Made by a program: the position numbers and the translations under genes. A DNA stretch of 64,000 bases from Mesorhizobium sp. 113-3-3 (GTDB taxonomy: Bacteria > Pseudomonadota > Alphaproteobacteria > Rhizobiales > Rhizobiaceae): the NCBI RefSeq assembly GCF_016756495.1, contig NZ_AP023243.1, forward strand, positions 1,178,001 to 1,242,000. Direction: 5' to 3'. The notes beneath the pieces were generated by a model. It worked only from the letters and a program-made list of their open reading frames with translations. It did no database searches and had not been told where the DNA came from. Below, piece by piece: positions 43,211-51,966 of the stretch. Every line of letters begins with the position of its first letter. The stretch's first letter is position 1.

Positions 43211-43356
43211 GTCCAACGGATGGCGCATTTATCGGGCGCGGCGGATTTCTGTCAAGGCGGCGTTTTGCCGAAATCCTCATTGCCTGGCGCGCCGGCCGGC
43301 GGCCCTTGCCGGTTTGGCGCGCAATGGCTACATGTCGGCAACAATTGGAGACCGGC

Positions 43357-43647
43357 ATGCTCGCCCTCATTCAAACCATCGTCATGGCGCTTGACCTCTA
43401 TTGGTGGATCATCATCGCCTCGGCGATCTTTTCCTGGCTCTACGCCTTCAACGTCGTCAATTCGCGCAACCAGTTCGTCGGCAGCATCGGCAACATGCTC
43501 TACCGGCTGACCGAGCCGGCGCTGCGGCCGATCCGCCGCTTCATGCCGGACCTCGGCGGCATCGACATCTCGCCGATCATCCTGTTGCTGCTGCTGTTCT
43601 TCGTCAGGCAGTTCATTCTCACGACGGTGGCACCGCTGGTGCTGTGA
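43357..43647 (+). CDS. YggT-family integral membrane protein
   Basis: A 96-residue protein with two hydrophobic regions, [17 protein letters not shown] and [19 protein letters not shown]. Between them is the YggT hallmark [20 protein letters not shown]. The ATG at 43357 follows GGAG. It precedes the DUF167 gene by 13 bp, an order conserved in many bacteria. The family is linked to membrane or osmotic homeostasis, but its biochemical role is unknown. Confidence 0.9.
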   Translation: MLALIQTIVMALDLYWWIIIASAIFSWLYAFNVVNSRNQFVGSIGNMLYRLTEPALRPIRRFMPDLGGIDISPIILLLLLFFVRQFILTTVAPLVL

Positions 43648-43660
43648 GTACGGCGACCGC

Positions 43661-43984
43661 ATGAGCGCGCCGTTCCGCGTCCGCGAGAACGGTATCGACC
43701 TGTTCGTGCGGCTGACGCCAAAATCTTCCGTGGACAGGGTCGAAGGCGTTGAAAAGGCCGCGGACGGACGCAGCTATTTGAAGGCGCGGGTGCGCGCCGT
43801 GCCGGAAAACGGCGCCGCTAATCAAGCGCTGGAGAGACTGGTCGCCAAGGCGCTGGGCGTACCGACATCGGCTGTTTCGGTGGTCGCCGGTGGGACGGCA
43901 AGGCTGAAGACTGTGCGCATAGCGGGTGATCCGCAGGCGCTGGCGCGGGGTGCCGATGCACTCAGCGGTCAATCCCAGAGATGA
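43661..43984 (+). CDS. DUF167 (YggU) family protein
   Basis: Small soluble protein of 107 residues. It has VRLTPKSSVDRVEGVEKAAD, LKARVRAVPENGAANQALER and VVAGGTARLKTVRIAGD, the three conserved DUF167 blocks. It forms a two-gene unit with yggT. Function unknown. It ends 3 bp from the convergent RpiR gene. Confidence 0.92.
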   Translation: MSAPFRVRENGIDLFVRLTPKSSVDRVEGVEKAADGRSYLKARVRAVPENGAANQALERLVAKALGVPTSAVSVVAGGTARLKTVRIAGDPQALARGADALSGQSQR

Positions 43985-43987
43985 CGT

Positions 43988-44869
43988 TCAATCCCCCAGC
44001 GGCAGCCTTGGGTCGTCGACCTTCAACGTGTTCACGCTCTGCTTGATGCGGCGCAGATTCTCCAACACCTTCGGGCCGCGCGTTTCGGCCACCGACGTCA
44101 CGATCATGTCGACGATCGCCAGCAGCGCGTAGCGCGAGGATGTCGGCTTGTAGATGTTGCCGTCCTCAAGCGGCTGCAGATGAATGACCGTGTCGGCGGC
44201 CTTGGCCAGGGCCGAATCGGGCGCGGTGATGGCGACCGTGGTGGCGCCATATTGCTGGGCGACTTGCACCGCCTCGATGACCGAGCGGGCATAGCCGGAG
44301 ACGGAAAAGGCGACCAGCGTGGTTTCCGGCGTGGCGACGGCGGCGTACATGCGCTGCAACTGGCCATCGATCTGCGCCAGCACCGGCAGGCCGAGACGGA
44401 ACATCCGGTTCTGCATCTCGGTCGCCATCATCGATGAGATGCCGCCGGAGCCGATGCACAGCACATTGCCCGACGTCGCCAGCCGCTCGGCGACGGCGAC
44501 CAGCGTCGTCATGTCGAGGTTCTCGCTGGCGCGCTGGATGGCCGAGATCGCCGCTTCCGTGATGGCCGACGCGATGCGCTGTTCGCGGGCGTCGCGGCTC
44601 AGCGGTTCGGGCGACAGATACTGGCCGCCAATGGCGATGGCCTGGGCCAGGTAGAATTTGAAGTCGCGCAGGCCCTCGCAGCCGAGGTTGCGGCAGAAGC
44701 GGGTCACCGTCGGTTCGCTGACGCCGACGCGCGCGGCGATCTCGGAGATGGCCGCCTTGGAAGCGAAATCGAGATCGGACAGCACAAGGCCGGCCAGCCG
44801 GCGGTCCGACTTGGTGCCGTCCTGCGACATCAGCTGCAGCCGCGTGATGATGTCGGCCGGCGTCTTCAT
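43988..44869 (-). CDS. RpiR/HexR-family transcriptional regulator
   Basis: Regulator of 293 residues. An N-terminal HTH (AAISEIAARVGVSEPTVTRF, then CRNLGCEGLRDFKFYLAQAI) precedes a SIS sugar-phosphate-binding domain (about 120-255; VLCIGSGGISSMMATEMQNR). The sequence is HexR-like, a group that responds to 2-keto-3-deoxy-6-phosphogluconate. It follows the sugar-transport ATPase and SDR genes in the same direction and probably controls this sugar locus. Start ATG at 44869. Confidence 0.88.
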   Translation of the reverse strand: MKTPADIITRLQLMSQDGTKSDRRLAGLVLSDLDFASKAAISEIAARVGVSEPTVTRFCRNLGCEGLRDFKFYLAQAIAIGGQYLSPEPLSRDAREQRIASAITEAAISAIQRASENLDMTTLVAVAERLATSGNVLCIGSGGISSMMATEMQNRMFRLGLPVLAQIDGQLQRMYAAVATPETTLVAFSVSGYARSVIEAVQVAQQYGATTVAITAPDSALAKAADTVIHLQPLEDGNIYKPTSSRYALLAIVDMIVTSVAETRGPKVLENLRRIKQSVNTLKVDDPRLPLGD

Positions 44870-44919
44870 GCCCGTGTTTTCGTCCTCATCCTTGCGCCTC
44901 GGTCTTCATCTCGGTCACT

Positions 44920-45987
44920 TCACAACGGCAGGCCCGTCGCCTTGTCGAACAGATGGATGTTGCCGGGATCGACGGAGACCGGCAACAGGTCGCCCGGCCT
45001 GACAGGCACCCTGTCGCGGAACACGGCGCGTACCGTATCGGAGCCGATCGCGCCATAGACATGGGTTTCGGAGCCGGTCGGCTCGACGACATCCACCTTG
45101 AGCGCCATGGCGTCGGCGGCCTCGCCGATGATGAAGTGCTCCGGCCGGATGCCCGCCTCCACGGCACCGTCCGCCGGCACCGCCTTGCCGGCAAGTGCAA
45201 GCCGGCCGCCGCCGGCCGATTCGAACCAGCTTTTCCCGGGCGTCGACTTGAGAGCCCCGGAGACAAAGCTCATCGACGGCGAGCCGAGGAAGCCGGCGAC
45301 GAACTTGTTGGCCGGCCGGTCATAGAGCTCGAGCGGCGCGCCGACCTGCTGGATCCGGCCACGGTCCATCACGACGATGCGGTCGGCCATGGTCATGGCT
45401 TCGATCTGGTCATGTGTGACATAGACGATGGTCGATTTCAGCCGCTGGTGCAGCGCCTTGATCTCGGTGCGCATCTGCACGCGCAACTGCGCGTCGAGAT
45501 TGCTGAGCGGTTCGTCGAACAGGAACACCGAGGGTTCGCGCACGATGGCGCGGCCCATGGCAACACGCTGGCGCTGGCCGCCCGAAAGCTGGCGGGGATA
45601 GCGGTCGAGATAGGAGAAGAGGTTGAGCACGCCTGAGGCCTTCTTGACTTTGTCATCGATCGCGGCGCGGTTCTCGCCACGGATCTTCGGGCCGAAGCCG
45701 ATATTGTCCGCCGCCTTCAAGTGCGGGAACAGCGCATAGGACTGGAACACCATGGCGATGTTGCGCTGCTGCGGCGGCAAATCGTTGGCGCGTGTGCCGC
45801 CGATGAGAAGATCGCCCGAGCTGATCGTCTCCAGGCCGGCCAGCATGCGCAGCAAGGTCGACTTGCCGCAGCCGGACGGGCCGACCAGCACGACGAACTC
45901 GCCGGTCTTGATGTCGAGATTGATGTTTTCCAGGATCTTGTGCTGCCCGAAGGATTTCGACAGATCGCGAAACTCGACGTCGGTCAT
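44920..45987 (-). CDS. Sugar ABC transporter ATP-binding protein (UgpC/MalK type)
   Basis: Energises sugar uptake; 355 residues. Walker A GPSGCGKST lies near residues 37-45, signature LSGGQRQRVAMGRAI, Walker B VFLFDEPLSNLD. The C-terminal MalK-like TOBE/regulatory domain has VEAGIRPEHFIIGE. The start ATG at 45987 is preferred over GTG at 45993, since GGGAG stands at the right distance from it. It is adjacent to an SDR and opposite the binding-protein gene. Its permeases are those at 48620-50310, expressed from the other strand. Confidence 0.92.
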   Translation of the reverse strand: MTDVEFRDLSKSFGQHKILENINLDIKTGEFVVLVGPSGCGKSTLLRMLAGLETISSGDLLIGGTRANDLPPQQRNIAMVFQSYALFPHLKAADNIGFGPKIRGENRAAIDDKVKKASGVLNLFSYLDRYPRQLSGGQRQRVAMGRAIVREPSVFLFDEPLSNLDAQLRVQMRTEIKALHQRLKSTIVYVTHDQIEAMTMADRIVVMDRGRIQQVGAPLELYDRPANKFVAGFLGSPSMSFVSGALKSTPGKSWFESAGGGRLALAGKAVPADGAVEAGIRPEHFIIGEAADAMALKVDVVEPTGSETHVYGAIGSDTVRAVFRDRVPVRPGDLLPVSVDPGNIHLFDKATGLPL

Positions 45988-45989
45988 GG

Positions 45990-46760
45990 TCACGCTCCCA
46001 ATATGTCGTCGATGAACGGCAGGCAGCCGGCGGTCAGTCCGGCGTCCACTGGCATCACCACGCCTGTTACGCCCGAGGCGCGGTCCGAGGCAAGGAAAGC
46101 CACGGCTTCGGCCACTTCCGTGGCGTCGACGATGCGGCCGAGCGGATAGAGCCGCTTGAGCTTGCCCAGGATTTCCGGATCCTTGGCAAGGCGATGGTCC
46201 CAGGCCGCGGTGCGGATCGAGCCGGGGCAGACGACATTGGCGCGCACGCCGCTGCGGCCGAGCTCGACGGCGATCGATTTGGCATAGGCGTTGATGCCGG
46301 CCTTGGCGGCGGCATAGGCCGGATTGCCGAAATGCGCGATGGCGTTGACCGAGGAGATGAAGACGACGCTGCCTGAACCGCGCGCCGCCATCGCCTTCAC
46401 AAGTGGGTCGGCGAAAGTCATCACCCCGGTCAGATTGAGGTCGAGCTCGTGCTCGATCTTGTCGGCGTTGAGCGCGGACATCGTCTCGGCGCGTGTCCAG
46501 CCGGCATTGTTGATCAGGATGTCGGGCACGCCGTCCTTGTCCAGCACGGCGGCGATCCCGGCCTCGATCGAAGCCCGGTCGAGAAGGTTGAAGACATGGC
46601 GCGAGGCAAGGTGCGGGCTTGCCAGCGCCTCCTGCGACTGGTCGCAGCCGACCACCCGGGCGCCCCTCCCAGCCAGCAATGCGACGATCGCCGAGCCAAG
46701 GCCGCCGCCGGCACCGGTGACGACGACAGTGCGGCCTTCGAATTCGGCTTTCGAAACCAC
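45990..46760 (-). CDS. SDR-family oxidoreductase (sugar-locus)
   Basis: Classical SDR of about 256 residues: TGAGGGLGSA cofactor motif, INNAG, the SSVNAIAHFGNPAYAAAKAG catalytic region (Tyr/Lys) and the C-terminal GVTGVVMPVDAGLTAGC. GTG at 46760 follows GGGAGGAG and is preferred; GTG at 46778 is possible but lies on that site. The stop region abuts the ATPase start. It probably acts on the sugar or polyol imported by this system. The divergent binding-protein gene starts 181 bp away. Confidence 0.87.
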   Translation of the reverse strand: MVSKAEFEGRTVVVTGAGGGLGSAIVALLAGRGARVVGCDQSQEALASPHLASRHVFNLLDRASIEAGIAAVLDKDGVPDILINNAGWTRAETMSALNADKIEHELDLNLTGVMTFADPLVKAMAARGSGSVVFISSVNAIAHFGNPAYAAAKAGINAYAKSIAVELGRSGVRANVVCPGSIRTAAWDHRLAKDPEILGKLKRLYPLGRIVDATEVAEAVAFLASDRASGVTGVVMPVDAGLTAGCLPFIDDILGA

Positions 46761-46941
46761 GGCGCTTGCTCCTCCCACAAGTCAGGCAGATGCCGACAGG
46801 CTACTGAAAGGAATGTAATTAAGCAACATGATAATCCGCTTGCATGCGCTGAATTCCTCGATAATGTAGGAAAGTCACATAAATCTTGTGCCAGCCATCG
46901 GCACAAGTAGCGCAAATGCGCGAAACAATGGGAGAGATCAG

Positions 46942-48174
46942 ATGAGCCTTGCCAAATGGACTGTCGGCCTGATGGCCGGAATGAGCATGCTGGCCTTCGC
47001 GGCGCAGGCGAATGCGGGTGAAGTGCGCGTCACCGTCGCCGAATACAGCGCCAAGACCGGTCCGTATTTCGAGGAGGTCAAAAAGGAGTTCGAGGCGAAG
47101 AATCCCGGCATCACCGTCAAGTTCGAAGTCGTGCCGTGGGACGTGCTGTTGCAGAAGCTGACCACCGACATCACCGCCGGCACCAATGCGGATCTGTCGA
47201 TCATCGGTACACGCTGGCTGATCGACTTCGTCCAGCAGGATGTCGCCGAACCGCTCGACGGCTATATCACGCCGGAATTCAAGGGCCGCTTCATCGACAC
47301 CTTCCTGTCGCCCTCGATCATGAGCGGCAAGACCTACGGCCTGCCCATCGCCGCCTCGGCGCGCGCCATGTACTACAACAAGGAGCTGTTCGAGAAGGCC
47401 GGTATCGCCAAGCCGCCGGCAACCTGGACCGAGTTGCAGGACGATGCGCGCAAGATCAAGGCGCTGGGAACCGGCGCCTTCGGCTTCGGCCTGCAAGGCA
47501 AGGAGATCGAGACCGACGTCTATTATTACTACGCCATGTGGTCGCAAGGCACCGAAATCCTCAACAAGGACGGCACGTCGGGCCTCGGCACGCCGGGCGC
47601 GCTCGAAGCCGCCAAGCTCTACAAGTCGATGATCGACGAAGGGCTGACCGAGCCCGGTGTGACTTCCAACAACCGCGAGGACGTGCAGAACCTGTTCAAG
47701 CAGGGCAAGGTCGGCATGATGATCACCGCGCCCTTCCTGTCCAACCAGATCAAGGACGAGGCGCCGAAACTGAAATACGGCGTGGCGGCCATTCCGGCCG
47801 GCCCGACCGGGGCGCGCGGTACCTATGGCGTCACCGATTCCATGATCATGTTCAAGAATTCCAAGAACAAGGATGAGGCCTGGAAGCTGATGGACTTCCT
47901 GTTCACCACGGAACAGCGCGCCAAGTTCACGCAAGGCGAAGGCTTCCTGCCGGTGAACAAGGAAGAGGCCAAGATGGATTACTACGTCAACAATGCGGAT
48001 CTCGCCGCCTTCACCGCGCTGTTGCCCGACGCCCGCTTCGCGCCGGTCATTCCAGGCTGGGAAGAAGTTGCCCAGATCACGTCTGACGCAATGCAGAAGA
48101 TCTATCTCGGCGGCGACCCCGAGGCAGGCCTGAAGGACGCGGCGGCCAAGGCCAACGCCGTGCTGAAGAAGTAG
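46942..48174 (+). CDS. Sugar ABC transporter periplasmic binding protein (family 1)
   Basis: Binding protein of 410 residues for a sugar or sugar derivative. The signal peptide (MSLAKWTVGLMAGMSMLAFA) ends at ANA-G near residue 25. The mature part shows PGITVKFEVVPWDVLLQKL, IVP-type ASARAMYYNKELFEKAGI and PPATWTELQDDARKIKALG, all typical of UgpB/MalE-like proteins. GGAGAG precedes the ATG. It is first in its transcript, and two palindromic structures separate it from the permease genes. Confidence 0.92.
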   Translation: MSLAKWTVGLMAGMSMLAFAAQANAGEVRVTVAEYSAKTGPYFEEVKKEFEAKNPGITVKFEVVPWDVLLQKLTTDITAGTNADLSIIGTRWLIDFVQQDVAEPLDGYITPEFKGRFIDTFLSPSIMSGKTYGLPIAASARAMYYNKELFEKAGIAKPPATWTELQDDARKIKALGTGAFGFGLQGKEIETDVYYYYAMWSQGTEILNKDGTSGLGTPGALEAAKLYKSMIDEGLTEPGVTSNNREDVQNLFKQGKVGMMITAPFLSNQIKDEAPKLKYGVAAIPAGPTGARGTYGVTDSMIMFKNSKNKDEAWKLMDFLFTTEQRAKFTQGEGFLPVNKEEAKMDYYVNNADLAAFTALLPDARFAPVIPGWEEVAQITSDAMQKIYLGGDPEAGLKDAAAKANAVLKK

Positions 48175-48206
48175 CTCGACAAATAGGGCGTATCTCCCTG
48201 CGCCCC

Positions 48207-48240
48207 GTGGCGCGCCCCAGACTCAGGCGGGGCGCGCCAC
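48207..48240 (+). terminator. Strong hairpin after the sugar-binding-protein gene
   Basis: A perfect 12-bp stem (GTGGCGCGCCCC / GGGGCGCGCCAC) with a 10-base loop, 32 bp after the stop codon. There is no T-run directly behind, so partial termination or 3' end protection is likelier than full termination. Confidence 0.7.
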
Positions 48241-48331
48241 TCCCTTGGATGAAGCATGCAGCGGCTCCCACGAGAATGGAGAAGGCCGACAAGGCAATCA
48301 CTCCGGATAAAAGGATAAATCGCCAACGTCA

Positions 48332-48511
48332 GCGCCGCCCCTCATCGCCCTGCCGGGCATTTCTCCCTGTATAGTGACGGGGAGAAAGGGCTGGCCGCGA
48401 CCCCGGCGCCCTTCTTGGCACGCTGGCGATTGGCGAAGGCAGCGATGGAAGCGCCCCTCTCCCCGTCACTATACGGGGAGAGGGTGCCGGCAGGCAGGTG
48501 AGGGGCGGCGC
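48332..48511. repeat. Type A compound inverted repeat, copy 4 (reversed orientation)
   Basis: About 180 bp with outer arms GCGCCGCCCCTCA / TGAGGGGCGGCGC and hairpins around CCCCGTATAGTGACGGGG. Its middle matches the other copies only on the opposite strand, so this copy is inverted. It lies in the 445-bp gap between the binding-protein gene (48174) and the permease (48620); the rest of that gap holds a hairpin (48207-48240) and no gene. Confidence 0.8.
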
Positions 48512-48619
48512 AAACGCCGGGAAAGAGTTGAAACTGAGCGCCTAAAAAGAACAAGTGAGTATTAGCCAGGCTGGCAAGCCAGCACTACGGATGCCTCGCA
48601 ACGCGGTACGAACCAGCCG

Positions 48620-49489
48620 ATGCAAAATCGTTTCCTGCCCTATCTCCTGACCTTGCCCAGCCTGTTCCTGGCGGCGGTGGTCATCTTCTGGCCGGTCTGG
48701 GACCTGATCCAGATCTCGACGCATGACGTCAACCGTTTCGGCCAGTTGCGCGAGTTCAGCGGCCTTGCCAATTTCGCCGCCCTTGCGGCCGATCCCGATT
48801 TCGTAGCGGCGCTCTGGCGCACGGGGCTGTGGACCGTGCTGGTGGTCGGCGGCGCGCTGCTCCTGTCGGTGCCGGTGGCGATGATCCTCAACACCGATTT
48901 TTATGGCCGTGGCCTCGCACGCGTCATCATCATGCTGCCCTGGGCGGTGTCGCTGACCATGACGGCGGTGGTCTGGCGCTGGGCACTGAGCGGCGAAAGC
49001 GGCATGCTGAATTCGGCGCTGCTTGGCCTTGGCCTGATCGACCACAACATCCAGTGGCTGGCCAGCGCCGAGACGGCGTTCCCGATGCAGGTGCTGATCG
49101 GCATATTGGTGACGGTGCCGTTCACCACGACGATCTTCCTCGGCGGCCTGTCCTCGATCCCGGACGATCTCTACGAGGCGGCGGCGCTCGAAGGCGCAAC
49201 GCCGCTGCAGCAGTTCCGCGAGATCACCTTTCCGCTCTTGAAACCGTTCATCAACATTGCCATCGTGCTCAACACCATCTACGTCTTCAATTCCTTCCCG
49301 ATCATCTGGGTGATGACGCAGGGCGGGCCGGCCAACTCGACCGATATCCTGGTCACCCACCTCTACAAGCTCGCCTTCCGCATCGGCAAACTGGGCGAAG
49401 CCTCGGCGGTCTCGCTGGTGATGTTCGCCATTTTGCTGGTCTTCACCATGATCTATGTGCGGTTGGCCATGCGGGAGCAGCGGGCATGA
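48620..49489 (+). CDS. Sugar ABC transporter permease (UgpA/MalF type)
   Basis: Membrane subunit of 289 residues with six predicted helices, beginning [20 protein letters not shown]. The EAA loop is [20 protein letters not shown], and [20 protein letters not shown] is the highly conserved MalF-type C-terminal block. The ATG at 48620 follows a 445-bp leader with palindromes. The stop overlaps the next permease by 4 bp. Confidence 0.93.
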   Translation: MQNRFLPYLLTLPSLFLAAVVIFWPVWDLIQISTHDVNRFGQLREFSGLANFAALAADPDFVAALWRTGLWTVLVVGGALLLSVPVAMILNTDFYGRGLARVIIMLPWAVSLTMTAVVWRWALSGESGMLNSALLGLGLIDHNIQWLASAETAFPMQVLIGILVTVPFTTTIFLGGLSSIPDDLYEAAALEGATPLQQFREITFPLLKPFINIAIVLNTIYVFNSFPIIWVMTQGGPANSTDILVTHLYKLAFRIGKLGEASAVSLVMFAILLVFTMIYVRLAMREQRA

Positions 49490-50310
49490 ACAGCAAGCTG
49501 AAACGCACAATCATCGCCTGGCTGTTGCTGGCCCCCTTGATCGTGGTGACGCTCTTTCCCTTCGCGGTGATGTTCCTCACCGCGGTCAAGCCAAGGCAGG
49601 AGGTGCTGTCGCCGACATGGTGGCCGAGCGAGTTCCGCTGGTCCAACTTCTCCGACATGTGGGTGGCGACGGGCTTCGGCCAGGCGCTGGCCAATTCACT
49701 CTATGTCTCGGTGATCGCCACGGTCGGCGCCATCCTCATCTCCGTTCCCGCTGCCTATGCCATGTCGCGGTTTCGCTTTGCGGGCTATGGCGCCTTCCGC
49801 CAGTTCCTGCTGATCTCGCAGATGATCTCGCCGATCGTGCTGGTGCTCGGCCTGTTCCGGCTGATGGCGGCCTGGGGGCTGGTCGAATCGACCACGGCGC
49901 TCGGCTTCATCTACATGGCCTTCAACGTCGCCTTCACCGTGTGGATGCTGCAGAGCTATTTCGACACCATCCCGCGCGATCTAGAGGAGGCGGCCTGGAT
50001 GGAAGGCGCCGGCCGCTGGCTGACGCTGCGAAAAGTGTTCCTGCCGCTCTGCCTGCCGGCGATCGCGGTCACCGCCATCTTCACCTTCATCAACGCCTGG
50101 AACGAGTTCGTCGTGGCGCTGACCATGCTGCGCAGCCAGGAGAGCTACACGCTGCCGATCCAGGTCTTTTCGCTCGTCGCCGGGCGCTACACGATCGAGT
50201 GGCATCACGTGATGGCGGCGACACTGCTGGCGACCTTGCCGGTGGCGATCCTGTTCATCTGGCTCCAGCGCTACCTGGTGCGCGGGCTGGCGCTCGGGGC
50301 CGTCAAATAG
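49486..50310 (+). CDS. Sugar ABC transporter permease (UgpE/MalG type)
   Basis: Second membrane subunit, 274 residues. [20 protein letters not shown] is the EAA loop and [36 protein letters not shown] are MalG-family blocks. The ATG at 49486 overlaps the previous stop (ATGA). The metallopeptidase gene follows 22 bp downstream, so it is probably cotranscribed. Confidence 0.93.
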   Translation: MNSKLKRTIIAWLLLAPLIVVTLFPFAVMFLTAVKPRQEVLSPTWWPSEFRWSNFSDMWVATGFGQALANSLYVSVIATVGAILISVPAAYAMSRFRFAGYGAFRQFLLISQMISPIVLVLGLFRLMAAWGLVESTTALGFIYMAFNVAFTVWMLQSYFDTIPRDLEEAAWMEGAGRWLTLRKVFLPLCLPAIAVTAIFTFINAWNEFVVALTMLRSQESYTLPIQVFSLVAGRYTIEWHHVMAATLLATLPVAILFIWLQRYLVRGLALGAVK

Positions 50311-50332
50311 AGTTGCATTCCACGGAGCTTAC

Positions 50333-51805
50333 ATGCGCATCTTCACCGCCTCGCTGGCGACGGAAACCAACACCTTTTCGCCGGTGCCGACGGACCGGGC
50401 CTCGTTCGACATGGCCTTCTATGCCGGACCGGGCAAGCATCCGGAGACGCCGACTTTGTGCTCCTCGCCGATCGTCGCCTTGCGCCGGCGCGCGGCCAAG
50501 GAGGGGCTGACCGTGATCGAAGGCACCGCCACCTGGGCCGAGCCCGGCGGCCTGTTACAGCGGCAGACTTTCGAGGCGCTGCGCGACGAAATCCTCGACC
50601 AGTTGAAGGCGGCTTTGCCGGTCGACGCCGTCATTCTCGGCCTGCATGGCGCCATGGTGGCGCAGGGCTATGACGATTGCGAAGGCGATCTGCTGGAACG
50701 TGTGCGCGGGATTGTCGGGCCCGATGTGGTGATCGCCTCGGAGTTCGATCCGCACAGCCATCTGACGCCCAAGCGCGTGGCGGCGTCCGACATCATGGCC
50801 TATTTCCTCGAATTCCCGCACACCGATTTTTACGAGCGCGGCGAGCATGTCGTGGAACTCGGGCTGGCGGCCGCGCGCGGCGAGATCAAGCCGGTCATTT
50901 CGACCTTCGACTGCCGCATGATCCAGGTGCTGCCGACCAGCCGCGAACCGATGCGCTCCTTCGTCGACCGCATCAAGGCGCTGCACGGCAAGGACGGGGT
51001 GCTGTCGGTCTCCGTCATCCACGGCTTCATGGCGGCCGACGTGCCGGAAATGGGCACGCGCATCCTCGTCGTCACCGACAATGACAAGGCCAATGGCGAC
51101 GCGCTGGCGGAGCGGCTGGGACGCGAACTCTACGAACTGCGCGAAAAGACGGCGATGACGATGCTGGATACCGCCGACGGCATCGACCGGGCGCTGGCGG
51201 TGCGCGCCATGAACCCCGCCAAACCCGTGGTCATCGCCGACGTCTGGGACAATCCCGGTGGCGGCGTTCCCGGCGACGGCACCTTCGTGCTGCGCCAGAT
51301 GTTGGCGCGTGGGCTAGACAGATTCGGCGTGGCGACGATCTGGGACCCGATCGCGGTGACCTTCTGCCTGGCGGCGGGAGAGGGCGCCGTCATCGACCTG
51401 CGTTTCGGCGGCAAGGCCGGGCCGCAGGCGGGCGAGCCGATCGACGCGCGCGTCACGGTGCTGAAGGCCGTTGCCGAGGGCTGGCAGAGTTTCGGACCAA
51501 GCCGGGTGACGCTCGGGCCGACCGCGCTGATCCGCATCGAAGGCACCGAGGTCGACATCATCCTCAACACCAACCGCACCCAGACTTTCGAGCCGGATAT
51601 CTTCTCCAATATCGGAGTCGATCCGCTGGGCAAGGACATGCTGCTGATCAAGTCGACCAACCATTTCTACGCCGGCTTCGAGCCGATAGCCGCCGAGATC
51701 ATCTATGTCACGGCGCCGAGTTCTTATCCCAGCAATCCGGCGGTGACGGATTACAGGAAGCTGAAGCGGCCGGTGTGGCCGAGGGTGAAGGACCCGTGGC
51801 GTTGA
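50333..51805 (+). CDS. M81-family metallopeptidase (MlrC-like)
   Basis: A 490-residue homologue of MlrC, a zinc enzyme that cleaves linearised microcystin peptides in sphingomonads. The N-terminus MRIFTASLATETNTFSPVPT is typical. GLHGAMVAQGYDDCEGDLLE and EFDPHSHLTPKRV carry candidate metal-binding Asp/His residues, and DVWDNPGGGVPGDGT marks the C-terminal domain. In rhizobia such genes occur with ABC transporters and act on unknown substrates; cleavage of an imported peptide- or amide-containing compound is a guess. It closes the sugar operon. Confidence 0.87.
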   Translation: MRIFTASLATETNTFSPVPTDRASFDMAFYAGPGKHPETPTLCSSPIVALRRRAAKEGLTVIEGTATWAEPGGLLQRQTFEALRDEILDQLKAALPVDAVILGLHGAMVAQGYDDCEGDLLERVRGIVGPDVVIASEFDPHSHLTPKRVAASDIMAYFLEFPHTDFYERGEHVVELGLAAARGEIKPVISTFDCRMIQVLPTSREPMRSFVDRIKALHGKDGVLSVSVIHGFMAADVPEMGTRILVVTDNDKANGDALAERLGRELYELREKTAMTMLDTADGIDRALAVRAMNPAKPVVIADVWDNPGGGVPGDGTFVLRQMLARGLDRFGVATIWDPIAVTFCLAAGEGAVIDLRFGGKAGPQAGEPIDARVTVLKAVAEGWQSFGPSRVTLGPTALIRIEGTEVDIILNTNRTQTFEPDIFSNIGVDPLGKDMLLIKSTNHFYAGFEPIAAEIIYVTAPSSYPSNPAVTDYRKLKRPVWPRVKDPWR

Positions 51806-51960
51806 TAATCTCCCCCCTTGAGGGGGAGATGTCGCCGAAGGCGACAGAGGGGGTCGCCTAACGTAGAGCGCTAGCCTCCTCCGCCGCAGGAGGTTGAGTC
51901 CAGTCGGACCGACCCCCTCTGGCCGCTTTGCGGCCATCTCCCCCTCAAGGGGGGAGATTA
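51806..51960. repeat. Compound palindromic repeat (type D) between convergent genes
   Basis: Perfect 25-bp arms (51806-51830 and 51936-51960) built of C- and G-runs, each a hairpin itself (CTCCCCCCTTGAGGGGGAG). Inside are GGGGGTCG/CGACCCCC and CCTCCTCCGCCGCAGGAGG. It fills the gap between the MlrC-type and M3 peptidase genes and could end both transcripts. Confidence 0.78.
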
Positions 51961-51966
51961 CCAGCG

